From positions 77,333,118 to 77,397,117 of the forward strand of contig NC_080172.1 of assembly GCF_950295315.1 (NCBI RefSeq): 64,000 nt of DNA, written 5' to 3'. The stretch is from Erinaceus europaeus (taxonomy: Eukaryota > Chordata > Mammalia > Eulipotyphla > Erinaceidae). The stretch's first letter is position 1, and each line of letters begins with the position of its first letter. Of the stretch, positions 32,150-43,724 are shown one piece after another. A model generated the notes under the pieces. It saw only the letters and a program-made list of their open reading frames with translations. It was not told where the DNA came from and did not search any database. The position numbers and the translations under genes are program-made.

Positions 32150-33075
32150 CAAAAAAGACTTTTTCTTTTTTTCAAGTAGACCCTGGAGTAAGAGTTGGCC
32201 TATTATTTATTTTACTTCCTTTTCTGAAGTTCCCAATAACTTGACCATGAGGTAAGTGGAGGTTTTGGGAGCAGGGAACCATCAGAACTAGACCTTGTGA
32301 GCAGGGAACTTCAGAAATCTAATTAATACTAGACTAAGCTTTCCCAATAAAGGAATGGGGAAGAGGAAGTGATGAATTAGGGTTTGGAAGTCTCTCCCAA
32401 GAACCAGATTACCTGAAGAGTTGTGGATCACCAGCTGTGTTGCAGAAAAGGAATAGTGCAACTGGAATGTGTTCTAGGTGTGTCAGCCTTTCCTTTTCAG
32501 AGTGTTTCTGTTCCCTCAGAGTTTAGGGCAACTGTCCCATTGTTCTCAGTCCTGTTCACTCCTTTCTTTGGCAATCTAAAGGAGTCCCAGCTTCTGTGTT
32601 CCCCCTCAGAGCTGGCCTTCTAAATATGAGAGGGTCAGTGTACTTGATAACAAACTTCCAGAGTTCTTTCCCCACACCCTTCATAATAAATTAATGTCCC
32701 ATCTTATACATATTAAGAATTGACTTAGCTTCAGGGTCTCTTAGAAGATTAAAGTGGGATTCTCAGTGTAGTTGAGAAAAAGTAAACTTGAGTCTTCAGG
32801 CAGATATTGCAAATTAGTTTTCCTATGGAGGAAGATAATGAATTGTCTGGGTAAGAACTGCTGGCGATTGGGCAAGGGAGGGCAGGACTAGGGGTGGAAC
32901 TGTTCCAGATAGCTTGTGCCCTTGTCTTTGAAAGATGAAAGGATATCACCAAACTCTTGCAATCATCTTTTATTTTACTCCTCCCATTTTCTTGCGAGTG
33001 CAAGAAGATAGCACTGTGGGGGTGGAGTAACCATCTGTTCTCAAGGAAGGGCATTGGTATTGGGCATTGGATAAT
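32150..33075. other. single-copy DNA, no gene seen
   Basis: About 0.9 kb without recognised repeats. Contains no motif-bearing open frame. It forms the left flank of the LRRC51 retrocopy. Confidence 0.45.
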
Positions 33076-33087
33076 GAGGTTAATTTT

Positions 33088-34070
33088 TTTTTATTTTCAA
33101 ACAAATTTATTTTTATCAAATAAAATATTAAACATAATCCCAACATACAAAACACAAGAACGGCTGCACTGATCTGATTGGAGGTGGGAGTTCAATGTTC
33201 ACGGCCTGACCCCTTTGCCTTCTGACAGGGCGGCCTCTGAGCATGTCCGTAGAACCTTTTTATTAGTGACATTTGGGTTTTACTGGATGAACCACTGAAG
33301 AGTCACGTGGCTCAGGGACGATGGATGAGCTTCCAGAGCCCTGCTGCAAACCCAGGAGTCCCTTGTCCCAGGCCAGTGGGCCTTCCCACCCACAACTGCT
33401 GTCCCAGGAAGTAGGATCAGAACTGCTGGCAAGCGCCTGGGCCAGAGGGCATGTTTATACTATATCAGCAACTTCTGATCTGCAGAAAAGCTCAAATTAT
33501 TGTCTATCCAAAGTTGACTATGCTCGGGCCTGTGGACTGCTGAGGTCCCAGTGACCTCAGAATGCATTGTACTTGATCCAGACCTTCTTGGACTTGATGT
33601 TTATGCTCTTCTACACTTCAGCTGTGATGTGGTCTGCTTTGGTGACCCCGCTGAAGTCGAACGTAGTGATGCGGGGCAGAGTGCACAACACATATTGCCT
33701 GTATCCCTTCTCTTCCTCTATGGGGTTGCCATGGAGTGTGAGGTTTCAGAGCCGAGGCGGTACAGCCAGCTTATTCACCTCTCCCAGGCGCTGGATGAGG
33801 ATCGATGAAGTCGTTGAAGGACAAGTCAATCCAGGCCAGGTTCTCTGGATGCTCCAGCAGTTGTGACATTACAGTGTTGAAGTCTCTCAGGTCATTGAGG
33901 ACATTGCTGTTCAGCCACAGACTGGGTCAGTGACTTGCCCGACTTCGAGTGCCTTAGTGGGCGAAGCCCTGTCCTTGGCTCTTCGCTTACTAGGTCCGTA
34001 ATCACTTCCCCAGCAGCCTCCTGCGTGCCACTACCTCAGTGTTACTCAGCGTAACTCCATGGCAACTCAG
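33088..34070 (-). pseudogene. processed pseudogene of LRRC51 (LRTOMT)
   Basis: Read on the - strand, the translated pieces match leucine-rich repeat-containing protein 51 in order: 'DLVSEEPRTGLRPLRHSKSG' (near 33935-33998), then 'LNDLRDFNTVMSQLLEHPEN' and 'LAWIDLSFND', then 'IQRLGEVNKLAV', then 'LTLHGNP', then a C-terminal 'KKVWIKYNAF' and stop at 33557-33559. A 3' UTR of about 450 bp, an AATAAA (complement of 33106-33111) and a short poly(A) (T-run from 33084) follow. Exons are joined without introns. Perfect 12-bp target-site duplication 'gaggttaatttt' at 33076-33087 and 34071-34082 shows L1-mediated insertion. Defects: a 2-bp frameshift near 33920, an internal deletion removing about 17 residues at about 33799, an in-frame TGA at 33746-33748 and a degraded N-terminus. 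Parent protein is about 190 aa. Non-functional as a protein. Identity is from memory of the family, with no search run. Confidence 0.92.
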
Positions 34071-34194
34071 GAGGTTAATTTTGTAAGAAAATCTAAGGGG
34101 TATTTCAGGAGTAACTTTGCTAAGTTTTTTATCTTTTTTTATAATGACGATTGGCATTACCCCATTTACTTAAGTTTGGACAGTGATTTTCTTT

Positions 34195-34375
34195 TAAAAT
34201 ATTTATTTTGATACAATAGAAAGAAATTGAGGGGGGAGACAGTGAAGAGGGAAGAGAGACACCTACAGCACTGCTTCAGCACTGATGAAGCTTCCCCCCT
34301 TATAGGTGGGGACTAGGGGTTTATGCATGATAATGCGTGTGCTCAACTGGGTACACCACCACCCAGTTCCAAGTG
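34195..34375 (-). repeat. SINE B
   Basis: 'gatacaatagaaagaaattg', 'gacacctacagcactgcttc' and 'tcaactgggtacaccaccac' in antisense. Confidence 0.85.
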
Positions 34376-34624
34376 AGGTTTTTTTTTTCCTTGTTGGAGA
34401 TGAAAACTAACCTTAAAAAAAAAAAAAGGAGTCTTACTACTGCTCTGTGGCTTTATTCTTAGGGGTTTCACAGTAGTCAGATGTGTTGCAAACAGATCCT
34501 AGATCTGAAAAGGTAGAAAGAACAATGAAGGAAGTGTGTGTTCCTGTGTATGTACCCAGAACATTGGTCTGTTCAAGGAGAAAGCAAACTTCTGAAAACA
34601 CAAAGCAAACACAAGAAGGAGCTT

Positions 34625-34628
<4 letters not shown>

Positions 34629-34655
<27 letters not shown>

Positions 34656-34674
34656 CCACACACACACACACACA
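34629..34674. repeat. (AC)n microsatellite
   Basis: About 46 bp of AC with a single C interruption. Confidence 0.95.
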
Positions 34675-34679
34675 GTCTC

Positions 34680-36200
34680 ACTAGTTACCACATTGCTTTC
34701 TTTCAGTCCACTTTTTGGAAACAGTTTGTTTAATGAATAGGTAAATGAGGCTGGAAGGATTATAGAATTGATAGTGAGCTAGCTGGACCCCTATCAGCAG
34801 AAGCAGACAGGAATCTGAGAATTTATCTGGTGTCTCATGGGTGCAGAGCTCACATTTATGAAAGGCAGATGGATAGGCAGATGGAAAAGAAGGGGGGGAT
34901 TTCGACCACTTCATAGTAAAAACAGTTGGTTTCAAGGGAAAATAAATTGTGGAAGGAGTAAACTTGGATTTGAAAGGCCTGGAACTTGGATTAGAGTAGT
35001 AGATTTCTCTCTATAGGTTAGATAAGGCAGATTAATCCAGAACTAAGTGGTTGGTTTATTTAGGTCATTTCGCTTTCATCAGCTGGGACTAGGGGAGTGG
35101 GGAAAGGGACTCTTCTTCGAGCTCACATCTTCCTTCTATCTTTGAGAAGTTTATGCAGAAGAAGTGGATAATAAATGTTGTTTCAAAACCTCATTTGCTG
35201 AGAAAACCTATTAGGAAGCTGACTGCCTCACAGAGAATTGGGAAACTATTCTCATTGCATCTTATAAAAGGACTAGATTGTCAAGACTTCTTCAGACATC
35301 TATTTTAAGACATCTATTTGTCTACAATCAAATTAGAATCATTATCTTACAGTCTTGGGGAGTGAGTGAGGCAGCAACCCAGCAAGCTTGAGCTGATTCT
35401 AGTATGTGTGTCCTCAGCTTAACCTAGGGCAGAGTCAACTAGTAACCCTTTCATTTCCTTTTCATAACAATTAACATCTAACTCCAACATCTCACATCCT
35501 TAGACCAGTGGGCAAGTACAACAAAGCCCAGAGGAAAATGCACACAGGTTTCAGAGTTCACCAGGTTGCTTGGCTACTGTTTGCTTTTATCCTCCACATT
35601 CTGACCTAGTTAGACCCTCCCTTTGGCCCATCCCTTCCTTGTCTGATTTTCTTATCTTAGTTGATATGTTCACAGTATTTGACTTTACCTCGCTCTGTGA
35701 TGCTTCCAGTCTTGCTTTCCCTGAGCCCTAAACTTACTGTGTCTGCCTATTCTCATGGAGCCCCCATTTGGATCACCTGTGCTGTGTATATTCACTGTAC
35801 TCTGCTTTAGTTACCCTGGATGTATCTATACACCAGGGAGGTAATATATTGATTGTGGTTTAACTTTGGAATTTTGGGGACATGGCGAAATTATCTTGGT
35901 CAAGTTAACTTTCATTTTTTCTACAACTAGATTTAAAACTCCCCATAAAATTATAATTTTAACGCATGAAGCTTCCCCCCCCCCCTTATTTACTGTGTAT
36001 CTAGTGGAATAGTAAGGAAGAGGGAATTTTTATTTGGTAAAAATTCTAAATCAAATTGCAAAAGAGTTTAAAAGTATTTCCTGTTAGGAATATAATTCCC
36101 TGAACTACTCTTGCCCAATTATAACATATTTTGTATTTTCTAATACATTTAAAAATATTGAGATAATTATGAACTTAATTTGTTACATAATTTATTGTTA
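34680..36200. other. single-copy DNA, no gene seen
   Basis: Longest repeat-poor stretch downstream of the CpG island (about 1.5 kb). No motif-bearing open frame. An 11-bp C-run lies at about 35975-35985. Confidence 0.45.
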
Positions 36201-36204
36201 TTGT

Positions 36205-36340
36205 TAGATTTATTTATTTATTTTTATCAGAATACTGCTTGACTCTGGCTTATTGTGGTTCTAGGGATTGAACCTGGGATCTTTGGTGCCTCAAGCAGAA
36301 CAGACTTTGTGAAACATTATGCTGCCTCCTCAGTCCTTTC
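36205..36340 (-). repeat. SINE C
   Basis: 'tcagaatactgcttgactct', 'agggattgaacctgggatct' and 'aaacattatgctgcctcctc'. Confidence 0.85.
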
Positions 36341-36689
36341 ACTGATTTTTTAAGAAATAAAAAAAAGTCTGTTTCAATTGAGAAAGAGCTTTGCCTTTTC
36401 ATACTTTTGCAACCTGTGTGAGTGTTGCTAGATAAATCTATTTTTTAAAAAAATAGACTTTGAGGAAGAATTCAGGAATTTAAGAGAAAGGGTGTAGGGT
36501 GGGATGGGGCTGAACACCCCAGAATAATGCTTAGCTTCCCAAAGACAGCCTGTTGGATATTTGGCATATCCCACTATAGACTCAGAAATAATCCCTTAGA
36601 AACTAGGAGGCCTTTTGAGGATTTGAATTTTTTTAGTTTCAAGACTTTCAGTGTTTGATTTTAATTACAGGAATGAAACTGTCTTTTTT

Positions 36690-36909
36690 TTTCTTTATTT
36701 TTTAATCTTTATTTATTTATTGGATAAAGACAGCCGGAAGTCGAGAGGTAAGGGGGGGTGATAGCAAGGAATAGAAACAGAGAGATACCCACAATACTGC
36801 TTCACCATTCTCAAAGCTTTCCCCCTGTAGGTAGGGACCATGGGCTGGAACATGGGTCCTTGCTTAGTGTGACATGTGTGCTCAACCAGTTGTGCCACCT
36901 CTTGGCCTC
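36690..36909 (-). repeat. SINE B
   Basis: 'aaagacagccggaagtcgag', 'aaagctttccccctgtaggt' and 'tgctcaaccagttgtgccac'. Imperfect flanking repeat 'aaact(ct)gtcttt' on both sides. Confidence 0.9.
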
Positions 36910-36921
36910 AAAACTCTGTCT

Positions 36922-37050
36922 TTATGGGTGGGTAAAGTGCTGGGCTCTCAAGCTTCAGATACTGAGTTTGATCCTGAGCACTGCATATGCTAGAGTGATA
37001 CTGACATTCTCTCTCTGCCTCTTACTCAGAAATATATCTCAAAAACAGTC
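36922..37050 (+). repeat. diverged SINE D
   Basis: 'tgggtaaagtgctgggctct', 'actgagtttgatcctgagca' and 'tatgctagagtgatactgac'. Confidence 0.65.
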
Positions 37051-37324
37051 AAACAGACCTTTCCAAAATGATTGCAAATAGTCAATGTGCAAGAGAGTCA
37101 AAGTTTACTTCTCTCCCCAACTCTTTTACCTTTCCTGACTTTATGCCCCAGTGCAACAAATCACAGGTTTAGGGAAGTACCCCTTCAGTCCTTTTTCTGT
37201 CAAATGCCTAAATGTTCCTAGGTACTTATTTATGAAGGATTATTTCACAGCTTACTTTTTTCTTACTTTGTTTTAAGTAGAGGCACATTCTGTAGCATCC
37301 TTGACTATTCATTACATTTATGGT

Positions 37325-37682
37325 AAATTTATTTTTATTGGGGAATTAATGTTTTACAGTTAACAGTAAACACAATAGTTTGTACATGCATAACATTTCC
37401 CAGTTTTCCATAACAATACAACCCCCACTAGATCCTCTGCCATCTTTTTTAGGACCTGAAACCTCCCCCAGAGTCTTTTACTTTGGTGCAATAGACCATC
37501 TCCAGTCCGGGTTCTGCTTAGTGTTTTCTCTTCTGATTTTGTTTTTCAACTTCAGCCTGTGAGTAAGATCATCCCATATTCATCCTTCTGTTTCTGACTT
37601 ATTTCACTTAACATGATTTCTTCAAGCTCCATCCAAGATGGGCTGAAAACGGTGAAGTCACCATCTTTAATAGTTTATTATC
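37325..37682 (-). repeat. L1 3' end, 5'-truncated
   Basis: Antisense of the same L1 3' terminus as 10850-11235: 'ttattggggaattaatgttt', 'gtacatgcataacatttccc', 'ttactttggtgcaatagacc' and 'gctccatccaagatgggctg'. Confidence 0.92.
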
Positions 37683-37853
37683 TAGAGAAGAGGGATTGGG
37701 CATATACAGTAGCAATAATATCTACTGTTTCCTTATACCCAACTGTTTCCCAAAATGATTTGAGATGACTTACAAAGATGCATATAATGTGAAAGTAAAT
37801 TTAAAGTAAGAAAGGAAAATAGGATAAAGGTCTAAGTGATGTTGGTTCATCTT

Positions 37854-38015
37854 TTATATATTTATATATTTTATTTTTGAGAGGAATGCAGAGAGAAACA
37901 CCAGAGCACTGCCCAGCTCTGGCTTATAGTGGTTAAGGGGGATTGAACCTGGGACTTCAGAGCCTCAGGCATGAGAGTCTCTTTTCATAACCATTATGCT
38001 ATCTACCCCCGCCCT
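37854..38015 (-). repeat. SINE C with 9-bp TSD
   Basis: 'accagagcactgcccagctc', 'gggggattgaacctgggact' and 'tcataaccattatgctatct'. TSD 'gttcatctt' at 37845-37853 and 38016-38024. Confidence 0.93.
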
Positions 38016-38024
38016 GTTCATCTT

Positions 38025-39170
38025 CTTTGAAGTACTGTTTTCCTCTATCTGGAAGCTTTATCTGTAAACTTGCCAGCAGCCAAAGATAAGAGGCAGTCAA
38101 CAAGTTTCAGTGTGTCTAAAAGGGAGAGCAGAACAGAGAGGTCCATCTGTTCCTGATTCAAAGAGATAGAAGCACTACATTTGCAGAAATTAGAGAACAA
38201 TACTACATTTGCAATGACCCACATTTGCAGTAATAGTCTTATTATCATATAATAAAGCCTCATGTCCTTGCTTTTTGCTACCATTTCATATCATGTTCCT
38301 GCACACTAGTCAGGCATGTCCAGTAGAAGGTTAACAGGGTGAGGTGTAAATTCATGGGTTTAGTCCAGAAATAACTGGGCTGTAAAGGGACACATGCTAT
38401 TGGAAACAACAGTTTGATACATTTCCACAAGGTGGAAATTTGCAGTTTTTGTAGGATTAGTAAGTAGACCCCATGTGCACAAGAGTAATAGACTGATGAC
38501 TTACAAAGTAAGAAGAGTGTTGTAAGGCATCAGTGTGCTAGAACTAATAATAATGACAACAACATAGTTTTTCTTTATTTAAAGAAAGATCAAGACTGTT
38601 GTTCATGCAAGAAGGATGGTACTTGCTAATATCAATTAAGGCCAAGTTAGAAAGATTCAGAGCCACCATTGCAAAAAGCTCTGAGAACATCTACAGTATA
38701 AAATTGGTAATAAATTGTAGCCACCTGTATCAGAGCTTCCATGACCATGTTCACTTGCTTTGCCTAAGTAGCATTGCCTCAGAACAATCTGCATTACCAA
38801 ATCTTTGGAAACTTGTCCTGAATTAAAAAATGAGGTTTGTAATGAATAATAAATCTGAGGACACCTAAACCACATTTGATCTGTCTTGCACACCATCTCA
38901 CCAACTTGCAAAATGGATTCAAAGAAACGTATTACTATTTTTATCTTTTTTTTTTTTTTTACTGTCTGGTAATAAACTGAATACTGAATCAGGTAGATTA
39001 TTGGAACCCACGTAGGCAAGGACAACTTTATAGGAAGAGATCAGAAGAGAAATCATCTCAGTAACCTTTGGGTAACACAATTAAAGGTCATTATTTTCTA
39101 AAATCATAATCAGTGTATTTTATTGAGATAAAAACTTTAGTAATGTAAGTAGACATAACCAAATGCATAA
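38025..39170. other. single-copy DNA, no gene seen
   Basis: About 1.1 kb. A - strand frame of 122 codons (38657-39025) spans a poly(T) run and has no motif, so it is not proposed as a gene. Confidence 0.45.
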
Positions 39171-39500
39171 AGATTCTCATTTCATTATTTAACATTTTAC
39201 TGGGGGTCTTTTACACATAGGCACAACCTCTCATCTCCCCTTGATTGATGTCTAGGAAACACAACAGGACCCCAGTGTCCCTTCACCTTTACCTTTCCCC
39301 TTCTTCCCCAGAGTCCTTTGCTTTGGAACAATATGCCACCTCCAGCAAGTTTCGCCTTCTGTTTTCCCTTACTGTTACTTGTTCTTAAGTTCTGTCTATA
39401 AGTGGGATCATTGGTATTGGTTTTTCTCTTTCTGGTCTCTCACACTCAACATGATGCCTTCAAGTTCTGACCATGATATTGCAAAGGAGATGACCCTATC

Positions 39501-39650
39501 GTTTTTTTGTTTGTTTGTTTGTTTTGTTTTTTAACTAGAGCACTGCTCAGCCCTGGCTTATGGCAGTGCAGAGGATTGAGCCTGGGGCTTTGGAACCTCA
39601 GGCATTAGAAATTTTTATTGCATAACCATGTTGCTATCTACCCCTGACCT
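39501..39650 (-). repeat. SINE C inside L1
   Basis: 'agagcactgctcagccctgg' and 'gaggattgagcctggggctt'. The L1 target 'accctatc' is duplicated at 39493-39500 and 39651-39658. Confidence 0.93.
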
Positions 39651-39814
39651 ACCCTATCATTTTTAACAGCCACATAGCACTCCATTGTGTATATGTACCA
39701 CGCCTTCCTTAGCCATTCATATGTTGTTGGACATCTCAATTGCTTCTAAGTTTAGGCTCTTACAAACTGTGCTACTATGAATTGGTGTGCATAGGTCTTT
39801 TCAGATGGTTTTTT

Positions 39815-40050
39815 TAAAATAACAAATAATTTTTAATTATCTTTATTTTGTTGTTATTGGTGTTGTTATTGCTGTTCTTGGCTAGGACAGAAAGAAATTG
39901 AGAGAGGAGGGGAAGACAGAAGGCGGAGAAAGATAGAAGCCTCCCCTCAGCAGGTGGGGAGCCTGGGGCTCGAACGGGGATGCTTGTGCCAGTCCTTGGG
40001 CTTCTCACCATGTGTGCTTAGCCCGTGCACTACCGCCCAGACCCGCCTCC
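39815..40050 (-). repeat. SINE A inside L1
   Basis: 'gttgttattggtgttgttat', 'gaaattgagagaggagggga' and 'ggctcgaacggggatgcttg'. The middle body ('acacctgcagacctgcttca') is deleted. Confidence 0.85.
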
Positions 40051-40439
40051 CCCACCATAGGTGCTTTTGATTTTCCTGGCCAAGTCTCTGGGAGAGAGAT
40101 TGCTGGGTCATAAGGTAGGTCATTCTTAGAGGTCTCATGAGTCTTCAAATTCTTTTCCATAGGGATTGGACCACCTTATTTTCCTACCAGCAATGTAAGA
40201 GAGTCCCTTTCCCCCCACAGGAAAAGCCATTTAAATAATTTAGAAACTTATTGCATGTCTTCTCCAGTATACAGTCAATACCCCAGTCAGCTCATAGAGG
40301 AAAAATACTCAGGGCTCCTAGATTAAGGTTAAAAGGAAGAACAGGGATCACATTGCTCCAGATACAGAATATCCTATCCACCTTTGATTTAGTGTCATTG
40401 GAGAGAGCGATGTAACATTTCTTAGTTAGAAAGGGTGGT

Positions 40440-40870
40440 AATAATAAGTACTGTTCTTAATAATAGTGGTTTGAATAGCACACCACTGCAAAACCTAGTG
40501 ATGATTACTTTTCCTGACTCTGTGAACTGACTTGGCAATTAACTCTTGGTCATAGTCGGTAGTTGCATTCAATCTCAGTCAACCAGCTGAGATGGGAAAC
40601 AGAAGAAGCCTTGCTAGCATGGCTGGCAGTTGACTTTGAGTAGTGCCTGCTCGTGGCTTCTTGTCCTCCAGTACTTTAGACAGGTTTATTTATGTGGTAC
40701 TGTCTCAGGGCAGGGTTCCAAGAGAGTGAAAGGTCTAATTAGACTCCCAAACCCTCATGGCCTCTCTTCTATTATATCCTATTTGTCAGCAGTTGCCATG
40801 TTTGGCCCACATTGATGGGAGCAGAAATTCCCTCCCCCACCCCACATGTCAGATCAGATTGCAAAATAAT
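40440..40870. other. possible ancient dispersed repeat
   Basis: The stretch 'gtctcagggcagggttccaa', 'gactcccaaaccctcatggc' and 'ttgtcagcagttgccatgtt' resembles a widely dispersed old mammalian repeat that I cannot name. It is otherwise anonymous. Confidence 0.3.
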
Positions 40871-40879
40871 TTATGGTTG

Positions 40880-41005
40880 GGGCCAGAAGATAGTTTATCT
40901 AATGTGGCGCACCTGATTGCTGTATGCTGAACCCATGTTTGAGTCTGGTATTAGGGGAACCTCAGCACTATAATATTTCTCTCTTTCAGTAAAACTGATG
41001 AAGAA
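40880..41005 (+). repeat. degenerate SINE B
   Basis: 'ggggccagaagatagtttat', 'gtggcgcacctgattgctgt' and 'gaacccatgtttgagtctgg'. Confidence 0.6.
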
Positions 41006-41015
41006 AAGGAAGTTA

Positions 41016-41200
41016 AGGCTGGGGAGATAGCATAGTGGCTGTATACCACTTTCATGCCTGAGGCTCCAGAGGTCTCAGATTCAACCCTAGGCACAATAAG
41101 TCACAGCTGAGTACTGCTTTAGTGTCTCCCTCTCCCACCCTCTGTGGTGTTGTTCTTCCTTCCTCTCTCTCTTTCTCATAAATAAATAAATAGATATGGC
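41016..41200 (+). repeat. SINE C variant
   Basis: 'ctggggagatagcatagtgg', 'ctcagattcaaccctaggca' and 'gtcacagctgagtactgctt', followed by an SINE D-like tail 'cctctctctctttctcataa'. Confidence 0.75.
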
Positions 41201-41429
41201 CAGGTAGTGCAGAAATCCTACATGCTCTAGGCACTGACAGCATTGGGGTTAAGGAGTGGAGGTGGGCTGGATGATGGGTATGGAGAGGATTTATGGGCAT
41301 TAAGTAACTTTCACAAGTGACTGTGAAGCTGAATGTGGGCCTCCTGCCCTGTGCCTTAGATAACTAACAGTCACACCAGCTTTTGCAAAAAGGAAGACAG
41401 TTTTATTGCCATTCAAAAGTTCAACGGGG

Positions 41430-41651
41430 CCTGGAAAGATAGCATAGTGGTTATGCAAAAAAAACAAAAACTTTCATTCCAGAGGTATCAAAGGTCCCAG
41501 GCTTGGGCAGGGCTAGATAGCACAATGGTTCTTCTAGCGTTTGCCAGCACAATGGTTATTCAAAGAGACTCTCATGCCTGAGGCTCCGAAGTCCCAGGTT
41601 CAGTCCCCTGCACATTTTTTAAAACCAGAGCTACTCAGTGCTCTGGTTTAG

Positions 41652-41690
<39 letters not shown>

Positions 41691-41700
41691 AAATGCATCA
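41430..41700 (+). repeat. two SINE C copies in tandem plus (AAAT)n
   Basis: A first, truncated copy ('gggcctggaaagatagcata') runs into a second ('gggctagatagcacaatggt' to 'agctactcagtgctctggtt') at about 41510. The second copy itself has a head duplication ('cacaatggttcttctagcg...cacaatggttattc'). The tail is an (AAAT)10 run at about 41652-41690. Confidence 0.75.
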
Positions 41701-42129
41701 TGTTTGACTCAAATGCCCCAGGCTTAACCCCAAGCACCAACATTAGCCCAAGGCAAGCAGTTCTTGGTAAAAATACATACATAAATATGAAAAGAATAAA
41801 AGATTATGTTTGCAATAGAAAAAGTTCAGTGGAAACTAGAGCAAGGCTCAAATCAACCTCTCCATTCTCTAGTTATATAGGTAGGGGGGAGGGCTAAATA
41901 TTCTATCTTATTTATTTATTAGAAAAATGAGAGTGTGCAACAGCTATGGAGAAAAACAGGATGTGGATTTTAGAATAAACAGGGCATGTTTTGGGTAAGC
42001 AGGGCCTGGATTTGAGACCCTCCATGTTAATCTGGCATTCTGGATAGAGATAGTTTTTGTGTAAATTTTTGTTTTGTTTTTCTATCAGAGTCATGGGTGG
42101 GCTTCATGCCTACATGAAGAATCCATTGA

Positions 42130-42305
42130 GGGTGGCTTTTTTTTTTTTTTTTTTTTTAACTTACTGATAGATATTGAGAGGTAAGGGAGAGATATAAAAG
42201 GAGAAAGACCTCCTCATGACTTCCCTCCTCCAGGTGGGGAGTAGGAACTTGAACCCAAGTCCTTGCATATGATAACCAGTCGCATCACTGTCCAGTCTCT
42301 TCTCC
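42130..42305 (-). repeat. SINE B, diverged
   Basis: T-run of about 22 bp, then 'ctgatagatattgagaggta', 'cctcctccaggtggggagta' and 'gaacttgaacccaagtcctt'. Confidence 0.75.
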
Positions 42306-42583
42306 CCTTTCCCTTAAGATGTACTGCAGGGTCTGTAATGGCTTATCATAGCCCTTATCCTTAGCCTAGCTCACTTTATCAGTGTTAAACTTTACCCATT
42401 TGGAACCATCAACTATAAGTACCAAGCATAATGCTGGGTTTATGTAACTGATCTCTTTTAAGTCAGATAACCATCTTGCAATATTGACATTCTTATAACC
42501 ATTTTGTAAAATCTGCAGGTCATAGGGAATTGATTCCAGATCTTACTCTAGCTGTAGGGAATTAGTTTCAAGAACTCCACAGG

Positions 42584-42728
42584 GGTGGTCCAGGAGGTAG
42601 CTCAGTGGATAAAGCATTGGACTGTCAAGCATGAGGCCCTGAGTTCAGTCCCCAGCAGCACATGTACCAGAGTGATGTCTGGTTCTCTCTCTTATATTTC
42701 TCATTAATAAATAAAATCTAGGAAAAAA
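42584..42728 (+). repeat. SINE D
   Basis: 'gtggtccaggaggtagctca', 'gccctgagttcagtccccag' and 'gtaccagagtgatgtctggt'. An A-rich simple stretch follows at about 42860-42910. Confidence 0.9.
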
Positions 42729-42914
42729 AGAACACCACAGGGATAAATAGATATGGATAGTCATAGAAATAATAGTCAACTCATATCTGTGACCTTGGGA
42801 GAACCATTGCAATTTCCCTGTTACTTTATAATTTTGTAAACCAATATTGAATCACCAAAAAAAAAAAAAAAAAAGAAAAGAAAAAGGAAAAGGAAAAAAA
42901 AGGAAAAGAACTCC

Positions 42915-43330
42915 ACAGGGAGTAGCTAGACATCTCACCTGGGAGGTGGCCTACTTGCCATGTGTGTAATCCAGATTTGAGTCCTCCGGTCCTGACGTGC
43001 TCCACACACTGAAGTACTGAGACACTGGTAGAGAAGATCAGGTGCTGTGGTGTCTCTTCCTTTTTTTAATGTCTCTATTTCACCTTTTTAAATCTGAAGA
43101 AATTGTGGTGAAGTCCTAATAATGATGAAAATAGTTTTTGATGTAAAGGGGAAACAAAAAACAAAACTCCACAGGTGCAGCCCAGAGAGGTAGCTCATTT
43201 GGTAGGGTTCCTGCATTGTTGTGCTCCCCCTATACCTTTGAGCCTAGGCAACACACAGCAGGTATTATAGCCATGGAGGAAACTTTAGTACTGTTCTCTC
43301 TCTCTGAATGAAAGATTTGATCAGATTGGT
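42915..43330 (+). repeat. two degenerate tRNA-derived SINEs
   Basis: First: 'ctagacatctcacctgggag' and 'aatccagatttgagtcctcc' (42915-43110). Second: 'gcccagagaggtagctcatt' and 'cctttgagcctaggcaacac' (43180-43330). Both are too mutated for subfamily assignment. Confidence 0.5.
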
Positions 43331-43555
43331 GAACTTACACATGAGCAGTGCCCTGGTTTTACTTCTGTCTTCTACCTCTCCCCCCCCCCCAAATAAATAA
43401 ATCCATAAGCAAAAATAATTCAAGTGGGGGAAATTTCTGATATTTTTTTGACCCCTTAGCCTCTTTAATATTATCTCTAGCTTCATCTGGGGAGTAGGAG
43501 AAATAGAAATATTGATAGGAGATAGGGAGACAAAACTCTACCTCTGGCCCTTCAA

Positions 43556-43708
43556 GGTTCGAACCCTATCCCCATGAGGCTTTAATCTGGGCCCCATGAG
43601 GGAACCCAGGTACTGCGAGGCTCGAACCCAGGACCCATGAGGCTCGAACCTGGGTCCCACGAGTCTTGAATCGGGGACCCACAAAGCTGGAACCCGGGTC
43701 CCGAGAGG
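43556..43708. repeat. 22-bp minisatellite with B-box-like core
   Basis: About seven imperfect 22-bp units of the form 'ctcgaacccaggacccatga' + 'gg' run head to tail. The core 'gctcgaaccYgggtcc' is the exact antisense of the SINE B-box segment ('ggacccaggttcgagc'), so the array probably grew from a SINE fragment. Units vary at a few positions. Confidence 0.9.
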
Positions 43709-43724
43709 GTGTGAATCCTGTCTG

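Larger units (their letters stand above)
39175..40215 (-). repeat. L1 3' portion interrupted by two SINEs
   Basis: 'cacaacctctcatctcccct', 'tttgctttggaacaatatgc' and 'tcaacatgatgccttcaagt' (39175-39500) continue after a SINE C in 'catagcactccattgtgtat' and 'gttgttggacatctcaattg' (39659-39810). They then continue after a SINE A in 'ctgggagagagattgctggg' (40050-40215). One antisense L1, later hit twice. Confidence 0.85.

Noticed and set aside
31652..32152. 166-codon frame on the - strand, the longest in the window
   Set aside because: It runs through a SINE C and a SINE B; its text is SINE-derived ('CYNAQGPRFKAPVPTCRGKA').
33321..33866. Open frames on the + strand at 33321-33554, 33551-33808 and 33567-33866
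   Set aside because: They are antisense to the LRRC51 retrocopy, whose - strand translation is recognisable.
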